From positions 1-42,298 of the forward strand of contig JAQTQE010000014.1 in NCBI GenBank assembly GCA_028712365.1: 42,298 nucleotides of DNA, read 5' to 3'. Position 1 is the stretch's first letter, and each line of letters opens with the position of its first letter. The position numbers and the translations under genes were made by a program. The notes under the pieces were generated by a model. That model saw nothing but the letters and a program-made list of their open reading frames with translations. It did not search any database and was not told where the DNA came from. Positions 33,846-42,298 of this stretch are shown here, one piece after another. The stretch is from a bacterium. GTDB lineage: Bacteria > CAYTYR01 > UBA6262.

Positions 33846-35143
33846 TCTGGAATGAAAAAATGGAAACAATGGCTGCTCAGGATCTAAAGAACATCCAATC
33901 GGATCGATTGAAAAGTATCGTAAAATACGTTTATGATAATTGTCCGGCATACACTAAGAAAATTGACAACCACGGTATAAAGCCGGCAGATATCAATACT
34001 ATCGATGATATTAAGAAACTGCCCTTCACTATTAAAGAGGACCTGCGCGATAGTTATCCCTTTGGTCTATTTTCCCAACCGATAAAACAACTCAAAGAAA
34101 TACATGTCTCCAGTGGGACCACCGGGAATCCTACAGTCGTCGGTTATACTAAAGATGACCTGAAACTATGGTCAGAAGTGATGGCCAGGGCTATTGCCTG
34201 TGCCGGGGGAGTGCCAGGAGATATGATCCAGATAGCTTATGGCTATGGTCTCTTCACTGGTGGTTTGGGTTTCCATTATGGGGCGCTGGAAATGGGTTTA
34301 ACCATTATTCCTTGTTCCAGCGGACAGACCAAACGCCAGTTGAAGATCATGACTGATTTAAAACCAAGGATCTTAGCTTGTACTCCCAGTTATTCCCTCT
34401 ATATGGCTGAGGAAGCCAGGGAAATGGGACTGAATCCCAGGGCCAGCAGCTGGGAAATAGGCATATTTGGCGCTGAACCGTGGAGCGAGGCCATGAGAAA
34501 AGAAATTGAAGCTACCTGGGATATGGAGGCTACGGATGTATTCGGCATGTCTGAGATCATTGGGCCGGGCGTAGCCCAGGAATGTCTGCAAAAAAACGGC
34601 ATGCATATCTTCTCAGATGTTTTTTATCCCGAGGTCATTGATCTTCAAACCGGAAAAGAAGCTAGACCTGGAGAATCAGGAGAACTGGTCATAACCACTC
34701 TTACCAAGCAAGGTATTCCCTTGTTGCGGTATAAGACTAGGGATATAGTCAGCATCACCTACGAAAAATGCGCCTGCGGACGTACGTCACCACGGATCAG
34801 CAAGATCAAGGGGAGGACCGATGATATGATCATTGTCCGCGGGATCAATGTGTTCCCTTCGCAGATCGAACATGTCCTGCTTAGTATTGAAGGCACCCAG
34901 CCGCATTACCAGCTGGTCGTAGACCGCAAGACCGGGGAACTGGACGAATTGGAAGTAATGGTAGAAGTGGATGAAAAGATCTTCTCTGATGAAGTGAAAA
35001 AATTAAGAGCCTTGGAAGAAAAGATCAGGGATGAGATCGAATCAGTATTGGGCGTAATGGTCAAGGTCAGATTGGTTGAACCAAAAACAATCCCGCGCAG
35101 CGAAGGAAAAGCTAAAAGGGTAGTAGATAAAAGGACTCTGTAG
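33842..35143 (+). CDS. paaK: Phenylacetate-CoA ligase family protein (copy 1)
   Basis: A 433-residue AMP-forming aryl-acetate/CoA ligase of the PaaK family. It shows the P-loop VSSGTTGNPTVVGYT (about 89-103), YGYGLFTGGLG, FGMSEIIGPG, LLRYKTRD, CACGRTSPRISKIKGRTDDMIIVRGINVFPSQIE and the C-terminal catalytic Lys region EGKAKRVVDKR. GTG 33842 overlaps the iorB stop. Downstream of an arylpyruvate oxidoreductase it either activates aryl-acetates or, run in reverse, recovers ATP from aryl-acetyl-CoA during amino-acid fermentation; direction is inference. An ACT-domain gene follows. Confidence 0.92.
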   Translation: MIWNEKMETMAAQDLKNIQSDRLKSIVKYVYDNCPAYTKKIDNHGIKPADINTIDDIKKLPFTIKEDLRDSYPFGLFSQPIKQLKEIHVSSGTTGNPTVVGYTKDDLKLWSEVMARAIACAGGVPGDMIQIAYGYGLFTGGLGFHYGALEMGLTIIPCSSGQTKRQLKIMTDLKPRILACTPSYSLYMAEEAREMGLNPRASSWEIGIFGAEPWSEAMRKEIEATWDMEATDVFGMSEIIGPGVAQECLQKNGMHIFSDVFYPEVIDLQTGKEARPGESGELVITTLTKQGIPLLRYKTRDIVSITYEKCACGRTSPRISKIKGRTDDMIIVRGINVFPSQIEHVLLSIEGTQPHYQLVVDRKTGELDELEVMVEVDEKIFSDEVKKLRALEEKIRDEIESVLGVMVKVRLVEPKTIPRSEGKAKRVVDKRTL

Positions 35144-35189
35144 AAAAGGATACTAGACTCCAGATACTAGATAAAAGAAAGGGGTTTTT

Positions 35190-35621
35190 ATGAAAATAAC
35201 GCAGATCTCGATTTTCCTGGAAAACAGGAAGGGCCGGCTTTTTGACGTTTGTTCCCTGCTCGGGCAGAAGAAAATTAACATCCGCGCTTTAAATATAGCT
35301 GAAACCGAAGAATTCGGCATTTTGCGGATCGTCGTTGATAAACCGGCTGATGCGGTGAAAGCTCTTAAAGAGAACGGCTTTGTAGCCCATTTGACCGATA
35401 TCGTAGCGGTAGAAGTAGCAGATCATCCAGGCGGGCTGGCTGAGATCCTAAAGATCTTGAATGAGAATAACGTCAATATTGAATATATGTACGGTTTTGT
35501 GGAACGGTCTGCGGATAAGGCTTTGTTGGTCTTCCGCTTTGATGATCCGGACAAAGCGATCAGTGTCTTAACCGAAAATAAGATCAAGATAATCGGCTCA
35601 AAGGACATAGGGGGGCTGTGA
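35190..35621 (+). CDS. Tandem ACT-domain protein (copy 1)
   Basis: A 143-residue protein made of two ACT domains (about 3-70 and 70-140), each beginning with an ENRKGRL- or DHPGGL-type ligand loop: SIFLENRKGRLFDV and VEVADHPGGLAEIL. ACT pairs bind amino acids and regulate metabolic enzymes. It lies between two paaK genes and probably senses an amino acid related to their substrates. AAAGGGG precedes ATG 35190. The short spacer before it repeats ATACTAGA twice. Confidence 0.88.
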   Translation: MKITQISIFLENRKGRLFDVCSLLGQKKINIRALNIAETEEFGILRIVVDKPADAVKALKENGFVAHLTDIVAVEVADHPGGLAEILKILNENNVNIEYMYGFVERSADKALLVFRFDDPDKAISVLTENKIKIIGSKDIGGL

Positions 35622-35622
35622 G

Positions 35623-36933
35623 ATGGAAATCAGTTTTTGGAATAAACAAGCTGAAACCATGGACCGCCTGGCTTTAGAAAAGATACAATTACAGCGTTTA
35701 AAAGAGACCATTTCCTATGCCTTGAAAACACATTTTTACAAAAATCGCCTGGAAAAAATTGGTTTGAAATCACCTGAAGATATAAAGAACCTGTCTGATC
35801 TTAAAAAGATCCCTTACACTACTAAAGATGACCTGAGAGAAAATTATCCTAAAGGCTTGCTGGCGGTGGCGCCGGAAGAAGTGGTGCGGATCCATACCTC
35901 CAGCGGGACTACCGGCATCCCTACGGTAATTTATTATTCCCGGGAAGATCTTAATAACTGGACGGAAAACCTGGCCCGGGGTATAGTCGCTACCGGCGCG
36001 GGTAAAAAAGATGTTTTCCAGAATATGATGTCTTACGGCATGTTTACCGGCGGGCTTGGCCTGCACTATGGAGCCGAAAAAGTAGGGATGACAGTTATCC
36101 CGATCGGCGGCGGTAATACTAAAAGGCAAATACAATTAATGAAGGATTTTCGCACAACTGTTTTGCATATTACCCCCAGCTATTTACTGCATATCCATAG
36201 CCGGCTGGAAGAATGCGCTGCCCGGGTCGAGGACCTGGCATTAAAAAAAGCTTTTATCGGGGCTGAACCGCATTCTGAAAACACCAGGAAAAAGATCGAA
36301 GGATTGTTTAATATAGATGCCTATAATTCGTATGGTCTCAGTGAAATGAATGGCCCGGGAGTAGCTTTTGAGTGTGTGTACAAGAACGGTATGCACATCT
36401 GGGAAGACGGATATATCACAGAGATCATTGATCCTAAAACCGGGATAGTGTTGGGAGAAGGAGAAGAAGGAGAAGTAGTTTTTACCAACCTGATCAGGAA
36501 AGCCACCCCATTACTGCGTTATCGTACCAGGGATCTGGCTTTTATATATAAAGATACTTGTCCTTGCGGCCGGACCCATCGCCGTTTATCCAGGATCACC
36601 GGGCGCAGCGACGATATGTTGATCGTGAACGGGGTCAATGTTTTCCCTTCGCAGATAGAGGAAGTGGTGATGCGCATTCCCCAGGTAGGCACCAATTACC
36701 AGATCTGCCTGGAAAAAGACGGGGCCTTGGACAGGCTGATCGTCAAAGTGGAAATATATTCAAAATTGTTCAGCGGCGATATTAAAGAGCTGGATAATTT
36801 GAAATCCAGGATCAAGGAAGATTTGCGGGCTTCAATTATTATTAATCCGCACATAGAACTTCATGAACCAGGCAGCCTGCCGGTATTTGAAGGCAAAGCC
36901 AAAAGAGTAGTAGACAACAGGATTAAATTATAG
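35623..36933 (+). CDS. Phenylacetate-CoA ligase family protein (copy 2)
   Basis: A second 436-residue PaaK-type AMP-forming ligase with TSSGTTGIPTVIYYS, YGMFTGGLGLHYGAE, YGLSEMNGPG, LLRYRTRDLAF, CPCGRTHRRLSRITGRSDDM and C-terminal EGKAKRVVDNR. It resembles copy 1 throughout but the two are clearly diverged, so this is an old duplication with probable substrate specialisation. It starts one base after the first ACT gene's stop. A second ACT gene follows at 36971. Confidence 0.9.
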   Translation: MEISFWNKQAETMDRLALEKIQLQRLKETISYALKTHFYKNRLEKIGLKSPEDIKNLSDLKKIPYTTKDDLRENYPKGLLAVAPEEVVRIHTSSGTTGIPTVIYYSREDLNNWTENLARGIVATGAGKKDVFQNMMSYGMFTGGLGLHYGAEKVGMTVIPIGGGNTKRQIQLMKDFRTTVLHITPSYLLHIHSRLEECAARVEDLALKKAFIGAEPHSENTRKKIEGLFNIDAYNSYGLSEMNGPGVAFECVYKNGMHIWEDGYITEIIDPKTGIVLGEGEEGEVVFTNLIRKATPLLRYRTRDLAFIYKDTCPCGRTHRRLSRITGRSDDMLIVNGVNVFPSQIEEVVMRIPQVGTNYQICLEKDGALDRLIVKVEIYSKLFSGDIKELDNLKSRIKEDLRASIIINPHIELHEPGSLPVFEGKAKRVVDNRIKL

Positions 36934-36970
36934 TATATTTATATCAAGATACTGATTTTCCGGAGGTGTC

Positions 36971-37396
36971 ATGGCTAAAGAAGTAAATATCTTTATTGAA
37001 AACCGACCGGGCCGGTTGAGATCAGTAGCCGCTATCCTGGCTGAGAATGACATCAATGTGCGGACCATGACCCTGCAGGACCGCGGCGAGTTCGGCTTGA
37101 TGAAATTGATCGTAGACAAACCAGAAAAAGCAGACCTGGCCCTCAAAGATAAGGGATTTGCTTCCGCTTTAAAAGATATCCTGGCTATTATCCTCGAAGA
37201 CAAACCTGGCAGTTTTAATAGATTAATGACCACCTTTGAAAATAGTAAAGTCAATATCCTGGATGCGTACGGCTTCGTCATCGAATCGAGCAAAAAAGCG
37301 GTATTTTGCGTTGAAGTTAAGGAGCCGGACAATATAAAGCATATTTTGCAAAAAGAAGGGTTCGATGTTCTTGAAGAAGAATTATATGAATTCTAG
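36971..37396 (+). CDS. Tandem ACT-domain protein (copy 2)
   Basis: A 141-residue double ACT protein: first domain from VNIFIENRPGRLRSV, second from LEDKPGSFNRLMTTF. It is similar in layout to the copy at 35190, completing a duplicated ligase-ACT module. CGGAGG precedes ATG 36971. Its 3' end overlaps the start of the following pseudopilin gene. Confidence 0.88.
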   Translation: MAKEVNIFIENRPGRLRSVAAILAENDINVRTMTLQDRGEFGLMKLIVDKPEKADLALKDKGFASALKDILAIILEDKPGSFNRLMTTFENSKVNILDAYGFVIESSKKAVFCVEVKEPDNIKHILQKEGFDVLEEELYEF

Positions 37397-38312
37397 AGCC
37401 AAAGGATTTTCACTCGTAGATGTGATCGTGGCTACGATGTTGTTGACTATTACCATCGGTAGCGTAACCGGGTTTTTTACCTATTTATTTAAACAGATCA
37501 GCACCAATCGGGAAAAAATAAGCATGACGGCAATAGCCATGAGCCGCCTGGAAGAATGGCGTGCCTTGCCTTATAGCGCCATAGTTCCCAATATGCAGTT
37601 CCAGTATTTCAGGAGAACGGTAGACCAGGCTACCGGACAGGTAGTTTTCAGCACGCAGACCTGGACTGTATTGCCTGTTAACCGGATCAGCCTGACTACT
37701 CCGACTAAGACAACTTCTCCCAGCTACGGGTATCTTTTTAACCTGCCATCAGGCGGCAATATGTTTGGCGGTGAGGATTTTATCAACCAGGTTTGGTATG
37801 ACGGTCCGGATGCCACACCGGGCAATAATACACCGGGAGTGATCAGGCTGACACTGACTTGCGTCCCGGGAGTAAGCGGGATCCTGACCATCCGCGTATT
37901 GGACTATAATAACCGGCAAAGGGAAGAGAAAGTCAGCGTGAATGGTATCGTGATCAAGAGATTTCCAGCGGGCACCTTCGGCCCGGCCGCGCCGGTAGCG
38001 AACCGCATGATCGAATATACTTTAACCCAGCAGCATACCGCGACCGGCACAGTGAATATAGAAATAAAGCAAACCAATACCGCCAATCCGCCGACGAATG
38101 GCGGGCTTAACCCTAATTGTGTTTTGTCAGAGGTTAAATTTGATATTTTGGCCGGTTTTACCGAGCGTAATTCTTATGATCCCTATAGTGTTGTTTCGGA
38201 AATCATACCGACCTATAATATGGCTGATATAATTCCCGGCTGGCAGATCATGGTTACCGTGAACAAAGAACCGTTCAAACCGACATTTTTAGCTACAACT
38301 ATCGCTCAGTAG
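37386..38312 (+). CDS. PilV-like minor pseudopilin
   Basis: A protein of 308 residues from this start, with a type IV prepilin leader: MNSRAKG followed by FSLVDVIVATMLLTITIGS. Prepilin peptidase should cut after the Gly. The usual Glu at position 5 of the mature protein is Asp. The rest has no clear domain and is Thr/Asn/Pro-rich, typical of periplasmic minor pilins. I choose ATG 37386, with GAAGAAG upstream and a seven-residue leader; ATG 37365 would give a 14-residue leader. It overlaps the ACT gene's end by 11 bases. Confidence 0.8.
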   Translation: MNSRAKGFSLVDVIVATMLLTITIGSVTGFFTYLFKQISTNREKISMTAIAMSRLEEWRALPYSAIVPNMQFQYFRRTVDQATGQVVFSTQTWTVLPVNRISLTTPTKTTSPSYGYLFNLPSGGNMFGGEDFINQVWYDGPDATPGNNTPGVIRLTLTCVPGVSGILTIRVLDYNNRQREEKVSVNGIVIKRFPAGTFGPAAPVANRMIEYTLTQQHTATGTVNIEIKQTNTANPPTNGGLNPNCVLSEVKFDILAGFTERNSYDPYSVVSEIIPTYNMADIIPGWQIMVTVNKEPFKPTFLATTIAQ

Positions 38313-38324
38313 CAGGGGTACAGT

Positions 38325-39032
38325 GTGAAAAAAATAGGAAATAGGGGAGTTTTACTCGCAGAGATAGTTTTTGCGCTGGCTATTTTCACCATAGTTATAC
38401 TTATTTTACTGCAATCTTTTTCCGATTTGAACAAGAACATCATCAAGAGCCAGCAGTATAATGAATTGCAGCGTTTAACTTCCATCAGCCTATCTGAAAT
38501 GTCCAGCCAATTAAGACAGGCTATTTCAGTCAGGACTACCCAGCCGAATGATATTCCGGTTGGGCAGAATTTCTTTTTCCAGCCGACTGCCGGTAACCAA
38601 GTCGTGATCTTTGTGCCCAAACTGACCAATCCGGGAGACAACGCCGTAGCTGACCGGATAACATATTCGGTCCAAACCTTCAATGGATTACAACGGCGCC
38701 TGGTACAGCAATTGACCACTTTTACCCGTGATGCCGGCAATAATGTGGTCGTAGACACTGTTTATCCGGTAATACCGATAATCATCAATATGGAAGCATA
38801 TCGTTCTAATCCGACAGCTGAACACAGTAGCAGTATGGAGTATTTATTCAACGATCCACACTACCAGTATCAATCTGTTTCCATGTATTGGGATTATGAT
38901 CCCAATCCGGTCAGGCCCCGCGGGGTCATGGCTATCGGCATCACCGCTACTGCGCAAAGCACTATTTTTAGAAGCTCTTATTCTGCCAGCACAGTTATCA
39001 CTTCCAGAACAATTTCAGAGGTGCCCCGCTAA
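38325..39032 (+). CDS. PilW-like minor pseudopilin
   Basis: A 235-residue prepilin-like protein: short basic leader MKKIGNRG, then VLLAEIVFALAIFTIVILILL with the canonical Glu at mature position 5. The soluble part carries no recognised domain. The start is GTG 38325, with GGGG about seven bases upstream. The stop overlaps the next gene by one base (TAATG), tying the three pilus-like genes into one unit. No pilus ATPase, platform protein or prepilin peptidase is in the window. Confidence 0.8.
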   Translation: MKKIGNRGVLLAEIVFALAIFTIVILILLQSFSDLNKNIIKSQQYNELQRLTSISLSEMSSQLRQAISVRTTQPNDIPVGQNFFFQPTAGNQVVIFVPKLTNPGDNAVADRITYSVQTFNGLQRRLVQQLTTFTRDAGNNVVVDTVYPVIPIIINMEAYRSNPTAEHSSSMEYLFNDPHYQYQSVSMYWDYDPNPVRPRGVMAIGITATAQSTIFRSSYSASTVITSRTISEVPR

Positions 39033-41218
39033 TGAAACTTAATAATCGTGGACAAATGTTGATCGTGATCAGCGTCATAATATCGATCGTATTCGCTACT
39101 TTTGTTTTTACTCTCTATTACATGACTAAAGTAAATATGACCGCCAGTGTCCATGACCGGCTGGCCGCGCGGGCGATCGAAGTATGCGATGTGGGCATCA
39201 GCCAGGTGATCGGGGATATTCACCGGCATAATATAGACATGTCCTTATTGCCGTTTACCACTTCATATGCCATCGTTAAATATCCTGATGCTGATAAAAC
39301 AGAAGGAGTGGAAGCCAAATTAAGCGAAGTTCCGGATATCAATGATGTTGACGGTGATGGTGATACCACTGATCCGGAAACAGACCTGGCCGGGAATACT
39401 GTTTACCAGATCGATTCCCGTTCCTGGGGTTCATTATTTTCAGGAGAAAAAATAGTAAAAAGGCATGTAGCGGCCCGGATCGCCATAGTCAACCTGGCCA
39501 GGTATAATCTTTTCTACCGGAAAAATGATATTTGGGCCAATAGCTCGACCTTGGGCAGCGAAAAGCCGATAATGCTGGACGGCCCTTATCATACTAATGG
39601 GAATTTGGAGCTTGGTGGAGTTATTTATTTCAATAACCAGAACCTGCCGATCAATCCAGGCAGTAATAATATGCCGGGCGGGACTGCCAATGCCGCTTAC
39701 AACCAAAGCTATACGGTAATGTGCGCGGGGCAGATATTGCTGGCCGGAGGATACTCATCCAATAATACGTACAGCCAAAACAACCAGATAGCCCGCCTAT
39801 CATCAAACCCGGCTTATAGTGTTCTGCCTAATGCCACCCGGCCAAGAGGTACCTGGTTTGACGGCGCCCATGGCGGCTTTCAAATACAACTGCAAGATCT
39901 TGATTTTGTGAAATATCAGGCTTTGGCCCAGGTTATTATCGAAAAGGATAATTTGCCTGAATTCAGTGTCTATGGCATTAACCATACCAGCACCGGATTG
40001 GTCATCCCTAACGGGGCAGGAGACCAAACCATCGATATTGATCTTTCCCATCTTGGTAAAAGTACGGCCAAGGATGTCTGCTTTGGATCGGTTAATTACC
40101 AGAATGCCTTGAACAGCTATTACGGGCTCATCATTTTTGTGAACGGACCAGTCTCAGTTCATGGGAAAATAGCAGATTGTCCCGGAGCCAATAATAATAA
40201 GAAGATCACCATTATCAGTACTGATTCGATCGATATTATCGGTGATGTGTTATATTCCCAGGACCCATACATGCAAATACTGGATCCTTTTACCGATGAT
40301 CCTTCATCTACCTGGAGTATCGATACTGTTCATGCTATTGCTACTTTGGACCGGGTTACGTCGCCCGCCAGTATTTTTACCGGCGCCCCTTATAAGAATG
40401 TGGATAGTTCATGTATGAGGGCGCAGATCCAGAAAACCCCCGGGGTTTCTGAGCAGGCTGTTTTTAAAAAGCATTTCAGTATAGTGCCGCCACCGGCGGG
40501 GATCAATAATAATAAAATATATTTTAACGTCCGGGGAGACACTGCGGGAGATGATGCCAAGGTAACCTTGCGGCTCATAGACAATGCCCATAATGTTATT
40601 GATGAAGTTGGCCCGATAAATGTAGATGAAAATTGGAAGCGTATTGTCCTGTGCGATAATACGTCAGCCCTGACTTTAGCACAGATCAATTCTTTTAATA
40701 ATCATCCGCATCCTAATTTGGAGATAATCTTTACCGATTTTGATACCAATTTGCATACCTTCTATATTGATGAACTGTGTTTCGCTTTTGGCAAAAGTTA
40801 TCCAATAGACCCGGCCACGGTTAATCCGACCAATGATGCTATCGCTCTTATTTCACAGGATAACCAGTTTGAAAACGCGTTTTATTTATCACCCAACAAT
40901 AACCCATATACCAATAATATGTACGCGGACAACATTAAATATTTCGCGGTTAACGGCGATTACCGGATCTCCGGGAATTGCTACCGGGACTTGCGCATTG
41001 ATGCCTTTATCTATACGTCTCTTGAAAATACCAAGTTCACTGTGCATACAAATCAATGGCTGGATATGTACACCCAGTTCGGTTCTACCTGTTCCAGCGT
41101 GGGCGGTACGGTCCGGGCGCCGGTATTCAACAATACTTTCGATCCCAATTTGGCGAATAATGTGTCCAAAGCCATACCTGTCGGGACCGTGATCTATTCT
41201 TATCAACAGTTGAAATAA
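39032..41218 (+). CDS. Large PilX-like exported protein
   Basis: A 728-residue protein with an N-terminal RGQMLIVISVIISIVFATFVF helix of the PilX type (a pilin-like anchor lacking a strict prepilin site), then a long extracytoplasmic region. Visible features are a DVDGDGDTTDPETD stretch resembling calcium-binding loops (about residues 109-122) and a central part rich in Asn, Gly, Tyr. A beta-rich segment around 430-590 could be a carbohydrate-binding-like domain; that is only a guess. Repeated NN- and PN-containing turns suggest beta structure. It follows the two pseudopilins and probably works with them at the cell surface. Confidence 0.7.
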   Translation: MKLNNRGQMLIVISVIISIVFATFVFTLYYMTKVNMTASVHDRLAARAIEVCDVGISQVIGDIHRHNIDMSLLPFTTSYAIVKYPDADKTEGVEAKLSEVPDINDVDGDGDTTDPETDLAGNTVYQIDSRSWGSLFSGEKIVKRHVAARIAIVNLARYNLFYRKNDIWANSSTLGSEKPIMLDGPYHTNGNLELGGVIYFNNQNLPINPGSNNMPGGTANAAYNQSYTVMCAGQILLAGGYSSNNTYSQNNQIARLSSNPAYSVLPNATRPRGTWFDGAHGGFQIQLQDLDFVKYQALAQVIIEKDNLPEFSVYGINHTSTGLVIPNGAGDQTIDIDLSHLGKSTAKDVCFGSVNYQNALNSYYGLIIFVNGPVSVHGKIADCPGANNNKKITIISTDSIDIIGDVLYSQDPYMQILDPFTDDPSSTWSIDTVHAIATLDRVTSPASIFTGAPYKNVDSSCMRAQIQKTPGVSEQAVFKKHFSIVPPPAGINNNKIYFNVRGDTAGDDAKVTLRLIDNAHNVIDEVGPINVDENWKRIVLCDNTSALTLAQINSFNNHPHPNLEIIFTDFDTNLHTFYIDELCFAFGKSYPIDPATVNPTNDAIALISQDNQFENAFYLSPNNNPYTNNMYADNIKYFAVNGDYRISGNCYRDLRIDAFIYTSLENTKFTVHTNQWLDMYTQFGSTCSSVGGTVRAPVFNNTFDPNLANNVSKAIPVGTVIYSYQQLK

Positions 41219-41235
41219 ACCAAATGAGGTAGTCA

Positions 41236-41802
41236 ATGAAAAAAATCCATGAAAAAAGAAAAAGAGTCCTGACGCAGAAACCTTTCCAGTTGAAATATGT
41301 TCTCCTGGGGATCATTAGTTTCCTGCTAACGATCGGACTGGCCCAATTATCCCTCTATTATCAGCTTACCCGCATGGTACTGCAACAACCGCAATTCACC
41401 GGTGTGTTTGCCATGGCTCAACAGATGAATATGGTGTTTTTTAGCTGGTTCATGTTAGGAGCGGTTATCATTGTCGGCGGAGGGATCTTTGTATCGCACC
41501 GTATTGTCGGTCCGCTCAAGAGATTAGAGGAAATGTTGTTGAAAGTAGGGCAGGGAGATCTTAGCGCTGAGATGCACATCAGGAATAAAGACGAATTCAA
41601 AGAAGTGGCTATTTCCTATAATAATATGCTCCATGGGTTACGCAAATTGCGGGCCCGGGACCATAAAAAGATCACTGAAATGAAAGAAGACCTTAAAAAG
41701 GCTAGGCGTTCCTTATCACCGGAAACGATCCAGCAAGCTGCCGCCATATTGGATGAAAATATCACTAAGCTGGAAGCCTATATGGAAGAAATTAAAATTT
41801 AA
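41236..41802 (+). CDS. Two-helix membrane protein with HAMP domain
   Basis: A 188-residue inner-membrane protein: transmembrane segments at about 20-42 and 66-88 enclosing a ~23-residue outer loop, then a HAMP domain (about 85-141, starting HRIVGPLKRLEEML and including GDLSAEMHIRNKDEF) and a C-terminal coiled coil. There is no kinase, cyclase or receptor output domain, so it is a HAMP stand-alone that may relay through a partner or act structurally with the pilus-like genes. GAGGTAG precedes ATG 41236. Confidence 0.85.
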   Translation: MKKIHEKRKRVLTQKPFQLKYVLLGIISFLLTIGLAQLSLYYQLTRMVLQQPQFTGVFAMAQQMNMVFFSWFMLGAVIIVGGGIFVSHRIVGPLKRLEEMLLKVGQGDLSAEMHIRNKDEFKEVAISYNNMLHGLRKLRARDHKKITEMKEDLKKARRSLSPETIQQAAAILDENITKLEAYMEEIKI

Positions 41803-41829
41803 GGACTGTGCGATAAGTAATAAATAATC

Positions 41830-41858
41830 TTGCTTTATTTGCCCGATAGGTATATACT
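41830..41858 (+). promoter_or_regulatory. Candidate promoter upstream of HEAT-repeat gene
   Basis: TTGCTT (41830-41835), a 17-base spacer and TATACT (41853-41858). A good match to sigma70 elements. A terminator lies only about 20 bases downstream of the predicted start. Confidence 0.55.
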
Positions 41859-41883
41859 GATTTTAGCAGCGATTGGATAACCC

Positions 41884-41912
41884 AAAGCAGTGGATGTTCA
41901 CTGCTTTTTTTT
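41884..41912 (+). terminator. Intrinsic terminator
   Basis: AAAGCAGTG (41884-41892), loop GATGTT, CACTGCTTT (41899-41907) followed by a run of T to 41912. A strong rho-independent terminator for the pilus/HAMP operon. It is also positioned as a possible attenuator for the promoter at 41830. Confidence 0.85.
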
Positions 41913-41931
41913 ATTTCCTTTAGGATATGCT

Positions 41932-42298
41932 ATGCGTATAAAAATGTTTGTTCTGTTCTTAAGTATAGTTTTAGCCGCTATTCCTGTTATCGCTCAAGAT
42001 ACCGGGCCGGCCATTGAAACCCTGCTTAACGCTCTCAATGATCCTGATTATTACATCCGTTTGAACACTATTGATTCCCTGGTCAAGATCGGTAAGCCTG
42101 CCGTAAAACCCTTAATAGAAATACTCAAAAATGAAGACCCGGCGGTGCGCATGTCTGCCGCTGAAATACTGGGCAAAATAGGCGATATCCGGGCTCTGCG
42201 GCCGTTAGTGTCTTTGCTGGAAGACGAAGAAGCTACGGTCAGGATATACGCGATCAACGCTTTAGGCGACTTGAAAAGTGAAAGCGCTGTAAAACCGC
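41932..42298 (+). CDS. Exported HEAT-repeat protein (5' part; runs off the window)
   Basis: The frame is open to the window end, 122 residues visible. The N-terminus MRIKMFVLFLSIVLAAIPVI followed by AQD is a signal peptide. From about residue 25 there are HEAT/PBS-lyase-type repeats of ~31 residues (LLNALNDPDYYIRLNTIDSL, ILKNEDPAVRMSAAEILGKI, LLEDEEATVRIYAINALGDL). Such scaffolds mediate protein contacts. TTTAGGAT lies just before ATG 41932. The function is unknown. Confidence 0.85.
   Translation, partial: MRIKMFVLFLSIVLAAIPVIAQDTGPAIETLLNALNDPDYYIRLNTIDSLVKIGKPAVKPLIEILKNEDPAVRMSAAEILGKIGDIRALRPLVSLLEDEEATVRIYAINALGDLKSESAVKP

Overview
The window is about 42 kb in which every convincing gene lies on the + strand. 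Base composition looks to be in the mid-40s percent G+C by eye, except for one visibly AT-richer gene near 30 kb. Gene content points to an uncultured, anaerobic, fermentative bacterium with a Gram-negative envelope. Anaerobic traits are a two-subunit oxygen-sensitive fumarase, acetate kinase, NfnAB transhydrogenase, a ferredoxin-domain EtfA of the electron-bifurcating type, and a 2-oxoacid:ferredoxin oxidoreductase. Envelope traits are a YceK-like lipoprotein and pseudopilins. I cannot place it in a phylum from sequence alone; a candidate-phylum lineage (Margulisbacteria/Omnitrophota-like) is only a guess.

Layout. 1-5 kb: fumarase alpha (cut by the window edge) and beta, ndk, ackA, nfnA and nfnB, a central-carbon and redox block. 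5-11.5 kb: the classic lipid cluster rpmF-plsX-fabH-fabD-fabG-acpP-fabF-rnc. 11.6-16.3 kb: an acyl-CoA dehydrogenase, a membrane HD-GYP phosphodiesterase, etfB and etfA, placed between rnc and smc. 16.3-22.4 kb: smc, a WecG/TagA glycosyltransferase, a YfcE-like phosphoesterase and a membrane Ser/Thr kinase. 22.4-26.9 kb: a promoter, an FMN riboswitch with its terminator, and ribD-ribE-ribBA-ribH-nusB. 27-29 kb: ligA. 29-31.2 kb: a low-GC lipoprotein gene bracketed by two inverted copies of a palindromic element. 31.2-37.4 kb: a Gdt1-type cation transporter, then iorA-iorB-paaK-ACT-paaK-ACT for aryl/branched 2-oxoacid and acyl-CoA metabolism. 37.4-42.3 kb: two pseudopilins, a large PilX-like protein, a HAMP membrane protein and the start of an exported HEAT-repeat protein.

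How the genes work together. Reduced ferredoxin from IorAB, NAD(P)H exchange by NfnAB, and the Etf/acyl-CoA dehydrogenase pair form a fermentative electron network, with ATP from AckA and possibly from the PaaK-type ligases. The FMN-controlled rib operon supplies flavin to these flavoenzymes.

The most unusual material is between genes. A family of five ~105-bp hairpin elements sits just after stop codons and shows paired base changes that keep two stems. A 2.1-kb unit with inverted palindromic ends carries a YceK/beta-propeller fusion lipoprotein. A dispersed palindrome forms one helix of the FMN riboswitch. IorA has no C-terminal ferredoxin domain.
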